From Brevibacterium aurantiacum (GTDB lineage: Bacteria; Actinomycetota; Actinomycetes; Actinomycetales; Brevibacteriaceae): 64,000 nucleotides of DNA. Position numbers and translations under genes: made by a program. Below are positions 58,930-64,000 of this stretch, piece by piece; the first letter of the stretch is position 1; each line of letters begins with the position of its first letter. The DNA lies in assembly GCF_900169065.1 (NCBI RefSeq), contig NZ_FXZB01000004.1, positions 62,001 to 126,000 of the forward strand, written 5' to 3'. The notes below the pieces were generated by a model. The model saw only the letters and a list, made by a program, of their open reading frames with translations, did not search any database and was not told where the DNA came from.

Positions 58930-61101
58930 ATGAAGAAGCTCATTCTCGCGCCGGCCGTGGCCCTCGCGTTCACAGGTCTGGTGGCCGCCCCAGTCGCCGC
59001 CGCCGAGACCCCCTCCACCCATTCCGCGTCTGCCAAGGCTGAAGCAAAGGCCGAGCAGGACAAGAAGGACAAAGAAGCGGCCGACAAGCTCGCCAAGGAA
59101 GAGGCCGCGCAGAAGAAGGCCGACGAGGAAAAGGCCGCTGCTGAGAAGGAAGCCAAAGAGAAGGCTGAGCAGGAGAAGAAGGACGCAGCCGAGAAGAAGG
59201 CTGCTGACAAGAAGGCCGCAGCCAAGAAAGCAGCCGACGATAAGAAGAAGGCTGACGACAAGGCAGACAAGAAGTCCGGCGATGATGCCAAGGACGCGAA
59301 GAAGCCTGCGCCGAAGGATGACGAGCCGAAGAAGGACGACTCCGACGACAAGGACGATGTCGAGGAGATCAACGCTCAGCTGAAGGTCGCCGCCTCGTCG
59401 GTTTCGGCCGAAGATCTCGCCACCAAGGGAGTCAAGGTCACGGTCACCGGACTGGAGAAGGGTGACAAGCTCTCAACCTCCGGCCTGAGCGCACCGGCCA
59501 CGACGGCCTCCGGCTCGACCGCAACTCTCAACGTCAAGTACAACGGCGATGCAGAAGACCTCACCGAAGGCTCGAAGGCCCTCACCGTCAAGGTCCAGCG
59601 CGAAGGCGTCTCGGCCGAGAGCCTGCAGACTCAGGTTAAGGTCACTAAGGCCGACGTTGACCCCAAGGTCTCGCTCACTGTCGATCCCGAGGAGATCACC
59701 GCCGAGGATCTCGCGAACAAGGACAAGGGCGTCACCGTCACCGTCTCTGGCGTGAAAGAGGGCGACAAGATCAAAGACTCCCTGACCGGAGATACCGAAA
59801 CCGCCGAAAAAGACGGCGACTACAAGCTACACCTTTACTACCAGGGTGCAGCTGAAGATCTCGCCGAGGGTAAGAAGTCGTTCACAGTCACCATCGATCG
59901 CGAAGGCGAAGATTCGGTCACCCTCGAAGGAGAGATCAACGTCGTCGACGAGGTCTCCGACGTTGACCCGAAGGTCTCGCTCTCAACCAATGAGATCTCG
60001 GTCGAGGACTTCAAGAAGGATGGACTCAAGTTCACCGGTGAGGGCTTCAGCCCCAACGGCACCGTCAGTGTCCAGGGCGAAGCCGTTTCGGCACAGAGTG
60101 CCGCACCACAGGCTGACAAGGCCACTGCCGACGAGGATGGCAATGTCAGCGGAGTTGTGACCGCGCCTGAATCGATCGAAGCTGGCAAGTACTCGCTCAC
60201 CTTCATCGACGATGAGACCGGTAAAAAGAGCGCCCCGGTCGAAGTCACCGTCACCGAGGACGACGCCGTTGAGGCGATCGATGCATCGCTCAAGGTTGAC
60301 CCCAAGGAGATCACCGCAGCGGATCTCGCCAACAAGGACAAGGGCGTCACCGTCACCGTCACCGGCGTGAAAAAGGGTGACAAGATCACCGACTCGCTGA
60401 CCGGAGACACCGAGACAGCCGAGGCCGACGGCGACTACAAACTCCACCTCTACTACCAGGGCAACCCCGACAGCCTCGAAGAAGGCAAGGTTCCGTTCAC
60501 GGTCACCATCGACCGCGAAGGCACCGAGTCGGAGACACTCAATGGCAACATCACCGTCGTCGCCGAAGACAAAGAAGACGGCGACGACGGCGACGGAGGA
60601 GATACCCCCGAAGCGCCAGCAGAAGCATCGTTCACGGTCTCGCCGAAGACGCTCGAAGCAGCGGACTTCGCCAACGACAAGAAGGGCGTCACCCTGGCCG
60701 TCGAGGACTGCGAACCCGGCGCGGATGTGCACTTCGAAGTCACCCCTAAGGGCATCCAGGTCACCGCGTACGAGAACACGGTCCAGGCCGACGACGAGGG
60801 CAAGGCTTCGGTCAATGTCTTCGGCACCTCTGACAACGTTTCAGCTTATGTCGGCGACTACACCGCCAGCGCAACCTGCGGCGATGACTCGATGAAGGAA
60901 TCATTCACAGTCACCGCCGGCGCAGATGGCGGCGGAAGCGACGGCGGCGACAACGGCGGCAACGATGGCAGCCAGCTGCCACGCACCGGTGCAGACCTTG
61001 GTGGTCTTGCCTCGGGAGCGATGCTCCTCCTCGTCGGTGGAGCCGCAATCGCCATGACCGGTCGTCGCAAGAAGGTCGGACAGTCACCTACCGACTTCTG
61101 A
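58930..61101 (+). CDS. LPRTG-anchored repetitive surface protein 1
   Basis: A 723-residue secreted wall protein. Start ATG 58930 gives a signal peptide (KKLILAPAVALAFTGLVAAP) with cleavage near Ala-Ala-Ala-Glu. Residues about 33-145 are Lys/Ala/Glu/Asp-rich, predicted coiled coil or wall-spanning stalk. Five domains of about 95 residues follow. The second (about 59654-59950) and fourth (about 60276-60565) are nearly identical, sharing ANKDKGVTVTV, DSLTGDTETAE and YKLHLYYQG. The fifth has two cysteines (VEDCEPGADV and ASATCGDD), likely a disulfide. The sorting signal is QLPRTGADLGG, then a membrane helix and RRKK, so sortase links it to peptidoglycan. The domains look Ig-like. No sortase gene is nearby. 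Role in adhesion or surface structure is inference. Confidence 0.9.
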   Translation: MKKLILAPAVALAFTGLVAAPVAAAETPSTHSASAKAEAKAEQDKKDKEAADKLAKEEAAQKKADEEKAAAEKEAKEKAEQEKKDAAEKKAADKKAAAKKAADDKKKADDKADKKSGDDAKDAKKPAPKDDEPKKDDSDDKDDVEEINAQLKVAASSVSAEDLATKGVKVTVTGLEKGDKLSTSGLSAPATTASGSTATLNVKYNGDAEDLTEGSKALTVKVQREGVSAESLQTQVKVTKADVDPKVSLTVDPEEITAEDLANKDKGVTVTVSGVKEGDKIKDSLTGDTETAEKDGDYKLHLYYQGAAEDLAEGKKSFTVTIDREGEDSVTLEGEINVVDEVSDVDPKVSLSTNEISVEDFKKDGLKFTGEGFSPNGTVSVQGEAVSAQSAAPQADKATADEDGNVSGVVTAPESIEAGKYSLTFIDDETGKKSAPVEVTVTEDDAVEAIDASLKVDPKEITAADLANKDKGVTVTVTGVKKGDKITDSLTGDTETAEADGDYKLHLYYQGNPDSLEEGKVPFTVTIDREGTESETLNGNITVVAEDKEDGDDGDGGDTPEAPAEASFTVSPKTLEAADFANDKKGVTLAVEDCEPGADVHFEVTPKGIQVTAYENTVQADDEGKASVNVFGTSDNVSAYVGDYTASATCGDDSMKESFTVTAGADGGGSDGGDNGGNDGSQLPRTGADLGGLASGAMLLLVGGAAIAMTGRRKKVGQSPTDF

Positions 61102-61152
61102 TGAACACTGCAGATGATCAACTCAAATAGGTGAGCATCTGAGCCTGCAACT

Positions 61153-61186
61153 GGGTGCGGCCCCGGCTTCGGTCGGGGCCGCACCC
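61153..61186 (+). terminator. Terminator after LPRTG protein 1
   Basis: A perfect 13-bp GC-rich stem (61153-61165 with 61174-61186) surrounds an eight-base loop, 51 bp past the stop. There is no U-tract. Confidence 0.8.
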
Positions 61187-61250
61187 ATGTCCAACACGCC
61201 CATTGCTCTAACTGGTCAACGACGCCTGTGACTGATCTGTACGACAACTG

Positions 61251-61260
61251 TGAACAAAAC
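61251..61260 (+). promoter_or_regulatory. Shared upstream element of the second LPRTG gene
   Basis: TGAACAAAAC, identical to 58832-58841 and at nearly the same distance (93 bp) from the start codon. It is followed by an AT-rich stretch (61274-61300) that probably contains the promoter. Confidence 0.5.
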
Positions 61261-61343
61261 GACCACAACTATGCTCGTTGTAAATATTTCATTATTGTTA
61301 CCTTCGTAGGACATCATCCTCAGCTGCTTAAACGAAGGACATC

Positions 61344-62705
61344 ATGAAGAAGCTTGTACTCGCCCCCGCAGTGGCCCTGGCCATCACCGGCCTTGCCGCA
61401 TCCCCAGTAATGGCTGCACCTGAGACCCCCGCTCAGACACAGCCCACATCACAGACTGGCGCACTCCAGAAGGCCAAAGTCTCTGGCGCAACTTCAGCGG
61501 ACGCTCAGGCCGGAACCATCGGAGTCTCCGCCGACAGCGTCACCGTCGAAGAATTCGCCGAAAACGGCGTCGGAATCGCGGGCGAAGGACTGACCCCAGA
61601 CACCGAGTACGCACTCGCTGTAACCCCTGCCGATGGACAGGCCGTCAACCCATATGAAACGACCGTCACCACTGACGCAAGTGGTGCGTTTGAGACGGCA
61701 GTCGAAGGCGTAGGAGAACCCAACCCCGCGTTCGTAGGCAGCTACACCGTGACTGTGACTAACCCAGAAGACGCCGAAGACTCAGCCACGACTACCTTCA
61801 AGGTCACCGGCGACGCCGAAGAGCCAGAAGCACCCGCAGTCGACCCGAAGGTCTCCCTCAACACCGAGAAGATCTCCGCCTCGGACTTCGAAAAGGACGG
61901 CCTCAAAGTCACCGGCGAGGGCTTCACCCCCGACAGCGCAGTGACTGTGCTGGGCAACGCCACTCAGTCGCCCTTCTTCCAGGAAGAGGTCAAGGCCGAC
62001 GAAGACGGCAAGATCAGCACCACCGTCGAGGCACCAGAAGATGGCCTCGAACCAGGCGACTACTCGGTCTCCGCAGTCGACGCCGAAAGCGAAGAAGTCT
62101 CGAACTCTGCCAAGTTCACCGTCACCGCAGACGAGACCGAAGAGCCCAAGCCCACCACTCCGGCCGCTGAAGCCACGCTGAAGGTCTCGCCTGAGACCAT
62201 TGAGGCCGCTGACTTCGTCGTGGAGAACAAGGGTGTCACCCTGGCAGTCGAGAACTGCGAGCCAGGCTCGGACGTTCACTACCTCGTCACCCCCAAGGGC
62301 AACTCGAACGTCACCGCCTACGACAACACCGTCAAGGCCGATGACGAGGGCAATGCCTCCGTCAACGTCTACGGCACCTCTGCCAATGACCCATCGGCCT
62401 ACCTCGGCGACTACGACGTCACCGTCACCTGTGGCGACGACGAGCTCACCGGAGCCTTCACCGTCAGCGATGACGCCAACGCCGGCGGCAGCGACGGAAA
62501 CGAAGATGGCAATGAAGACGGCAACGCAGACGGCGGTAACGGCGGCGATGATGACGGCAACGGAAACGGTGGCGGCGACCTGCCTCGCACCGGTACCGAG
62601 CTGACCGGCCTCGTCGGCGGAGCTGCTCTCCTCCTCATCGGTGGAGCCGCAGTCACCATGACCATGCGTCGCAAGAAGGCCGTCGAGGATCCTTCAGCGA
62701 TCTGA
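61344..62705 (+). CDS. LPRTG-anchored surface protein 2
   Basis: A 453-residue paralogue of the preceding protein. The signal peptide KKLVLAPAVALAITGLAASP is almost the same as in protein 1. It lacks the Lys/Ala-rich stalk and has about three Ig-like domains. The first opens GTIGVSADSVTVEEFAENGV, the second VDPKVSLNTEKISASDFEKD, and the last, TLKVSPETIEAADF, contains the cysteine pair VENCEPGSDV and VTCGDDEL, closely matching the last domain of protein 1. A Gly/Asn/Asp-rich spacer (GNEDGNADGGNGGDDDGNGN) precedes DLPRTGTELTG, a membrane helix and RRKK. GAAGG lies before the ATG. It has its own upstream region and terminator. Confidence 0.9.
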   Translation: MKKLVLAPAVALAITGLAASPVMAAPETPAQTQPTSQTGALQKAKVSGATSADAQAGTIGVSADSVTVEEFAENGVGIAGEGLTPDTEYALAVTPADGQAVNPYETTVTTDASGAFETAVEGVGEPNPAFVGSYTVTVTNPEDAEDSATTTFKVTGDAEEPEAPAVDPKVSLNTEKISASDFEKDGLKVTGEGFTPDSAVTVLGNATQSPFFQEEVKADEDGKISTTVEAPEDGLEPGDYSVSAVDAESEEVSNSAKFTVTADETEEPKPTTPAAEATLKVSPETIEAADFVVENKGVTLAVENCEPGSDVHYLVTPKGNSNVTAYDNTVKADDEGNASVNVYGTSANDPSAYLGDYDVTVTCGDDELTGAFTVSDDANAGGSDGNEDGNEDGNADGGNGGDDDGNGNGGGDLPRTGTELTGLVGGAALLLIGGAAVTMTMRRKKAVEDPSAI

Positions 62706-62740
62706 TAAGTCGGCCGTCGCAGCGGCGATGACAATGTAAG

Positions 62741-62773
62741 AAGAGTGCGAGCCCGTGGAGGGTTCGCACTCTT
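62741..62773 (+). terminator. Terminator after LPRTG protein 2
   Basis: A 14-bp stem (62741-62754 with 62760-62773, one G-T pair) with a five-base loop, 36 bp past the stop. It is probably also used by the convergent DUF1206 gene. Confidence 0.85.
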
Positions 62774-62854
62774 CTTGCATTCACGTTCGGACATCCCTGT
62801 TGGGCGGCTATTTCCCGGCATAAGGAATTGTGCCGATGTGCCGTGCCCGAGGCA

Positions 62855-63727
62855 TCAATCCATCCGGTCGTACCGAGCACGCAGACTGAGGAAGACTCCG
62901 TAGAGCACAAGACCAGCACCCACAGCGAGCATGAGCACAGTGCCGAACGGCTGGTCGCGCATCGCTTTGAGCGCTCCGTCAATTCCCGTGAACTCTTCGG
63001 GGTCACCGGTCATCGCCGAGACGACGACGAGCGCTCCGACTGCCAGCAGCGTCGCGCCTTTGCCCAAATATCCGATGATGCCAGTGGCAATCAGCAGCGT
63101 GCTCACCGGAGCCTTACGTGGCATCCGCAGCTCGTCCATCCATTTGAGGCGGATCCCGGCGATACAGAAACCGATGCCGATCATGACGATCACAACCCCG
63201 ATCGCTGCGAGGATGTACAGGCCGCCCGGGGCCTTCGCCAGGGTCGTCGATGCCTGAGAGCTGGTCTTGCCTGAATCAGATCCGCCGCCGATGACGGACT
63301 GGGCGAACGTCAGGGCAACTGCGGCATAGGCAACAGCGGAACCGATCGTTTTGATGAATTCGACCCATCTGCGGCGTCCCTGCCGATGCTGAGGGGCATT
63401 CGTGCCGGCTCCGCGCAGAGAGGCGGAACCGAAGAAGGCGTTGAACACACACCAGAGGGCCATCAGCCCACAGCCGATCAGGCACAGGACGATGAGCACC
63501 ATGCCGAACGGCTGTGCGGCCATCTGTTGGACCGCACCCGATTGATCCGCCTCGCCACCGCGACCGAGTCCAACGGCAACCGCGGTGGCTCCGAGGATGA
63601 TGTGCACGATTCCATTCGCGACGAAACCAGCTCGCGCAACCCGTTCGAACCACTTGCTGTCCGCAGCTTCTTGGGCCGCGTCGTCGGCCGAGTCCGCGGC
63701 ACTTTTGAGCTTGTCAGTTTCGTCCAT
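62855..63727 (-). CDS. DUF1206 membrane protein
   Basis: About 290 residues with six hydrophobic helices in three pairs, the DUF1206 layout. Each pair begins with an arginine-glycine-type motif, for example ARAGFVANGIVHIILGATAV, TIGSAVAYAAVALTFAQS and IGYLGKGATLLAVGALV. Start ATG 63727 (MDETDKLKSAADSADDAAQ) gives a hydrophilic acidic N-terminus. ATG 63736 is also possible, and the longer open frame to 63937 is not protein-like. The function of this actinobacterial family is unknown. It is convergent with the second LPRTG gene. Confidence 0.82.
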   Translation of the reverse strand: MDETDKLKSAADSADDAAQEAADSKWFERVARAGFVANGIVHIILGATAVAVGLGRGGEADQSGAVQQMAAQPFGMVLIVLCLIGCGLMALWCVFNAFFGSASLRGAGTNAPQHRQGRRRWVEFIKTIGSAVAYAAVALTFAQSVIGGGSDSGKTSSQASTTLAKAPGGLYILAAIGVVIVMIGIGFCIAGIRLKWMDELRMPRKAPVSTLLIATGIIGYLGKGATLLAVGALVVVSAMTGDPEEFTGIDGALKAMRDQPFGTVLMLAVGAGLVLYGVFLSLRARYDRMD

Positions 63728-63821
63728 GAACGACATTCTGGCACAGCACGGTCGGTGTAGTGACGAATGCCGGCGTCGACTACAAGAGGCTGCGCCGCGG
63801 GCAGCCTCCAATCTCAGTTGC

Positions 63822-63998
63822 TTACCGGCGTCTGAACCTGTTGTAGAGAACCATCGCACCCGGCTCGGGCCGACCCCGGGGCCGCCTGCCACGCGAGATC
63901 GAGACGACGTCACCAGCAGTGCCGGCAGCGAAGACACGAGCTTCGCGTTCCTTCGCTGACATCCGAGACCTGACTTCGGTCTCCAGCTCCTCGTTCCG
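63822..63998 (-). CDS. Possible 3' end of a gene entering from the right edge
   Basis: A frame open from the right edge ends at TAA 63822-63824 and encodes 58 residues with a sensible, non-repetitive composition (ELETEVRSRMSAKEREARVF, then an Arg/Pro/Gly-rich tail ending YNRFRRR). It lies 95 bp upstream of the DUF1206 start on the same strand. I do not recognise a family from this fragment, and it could be a chance frame. Confidence 0.35.
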   Translation of the reverse strand, partial: RNEELETEVRSRMSAKEREARVFAAGTAGDVVSISRGRRPRGRPEPGAMVLYNRFRRR

Positions 63999-64000
63999 GG

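Overview
The window comes from a high-GC actinobacterium. Gene content, codon use, LPRTG-anchored surface proteins, a Bpa-type proteasome activator, a GTP-dependent PEP carboxykinase and NarL-type two-component genes all fit Actinomycetota. The overall protein flavour suggests a Brevibacterium-like member of the Micrococcales; the genus is inference. The sequence is ordinary chromosome. I see no insertion sequences, phage genes, rRNA operons or CRISPR arrays. There are three tRNA genes: Arg-ACG, Ser-GCT and Ser-TGA.

Layout. 1-9 kb, mostly minus strand: a chromate transporter cut by the window edge, a NarL-type response regulator/histidine kinase pair, an MMPL exporter, a nicotinamidase-like hydrolase, and GrpB, DoxX and CPBP-protease family proteins. 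9-19 kb: an APC permease, argG of the long E. coli type, an AlkD-like protein, an alpha/beta hydrolase, tRNA-Arg, a small membrane protein, pckG behind a candidate CRP/GlxR site, a structured gene-free stretch, and a PiT phosphate transporter with a coupled small membrane protein. 19-32 kb is a catabolic region. It starts with a class III aminotransferase divergent from a PucR regulator, followed by a polar amino acid ABC importer. Facing it is a minus-strand operon (D-amino acid oxidase, DapA-family lyase, proline-racemase-family enzyme, two SDRs) plus an SDR-GntR pair. The oxidase, lyase and racemase match the known route of 4-hydroxyproline breakdown. Copies of a TTGTNTGACAA-type motif sit upstream of the importer, the oxidase operon and the SDR-GntR pair, so one GntR/FCD regulator probably controls all three.

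32-37 kb: a LytR-CpsA-Psr protein overlapping a large FAD/NAD(P)-binding protein. 37-43 kb: a YhgE/Pip protein, an MMPL transporter and a divergent TetR regulator with a tandem operator. The MMPL protein ends in about 210 extra residues that look like a catalytically degraded ABC ATPase, which I consider the most unusual protein in the window. 43-48 kb: an unknown duplicated-domain protein, then a C45 acyltransferase-like enzyme and an MBL hydrolase divergent from an APC permease. 48-58 kb is housekeeping and accessory: a maltokinase-like protein lacking key kinase residues, ilvA, a quinone oxidoreductase, bpa with two coupled genes, two convergent HAD phosphatases, serS and a diacylglycerol-kinase-family protein. 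58-64 kb: two paralogous LPRTG surface proteins sharing an upstream element, a DUF1206 membrane protein and a partial gene at the right edge.

Across the window a 10-mer, CACCTCGGCG in either orientation, occurs more than 20 times. Several copies lie between genes with a longer conserved context. It is not explained by any annotated feature.
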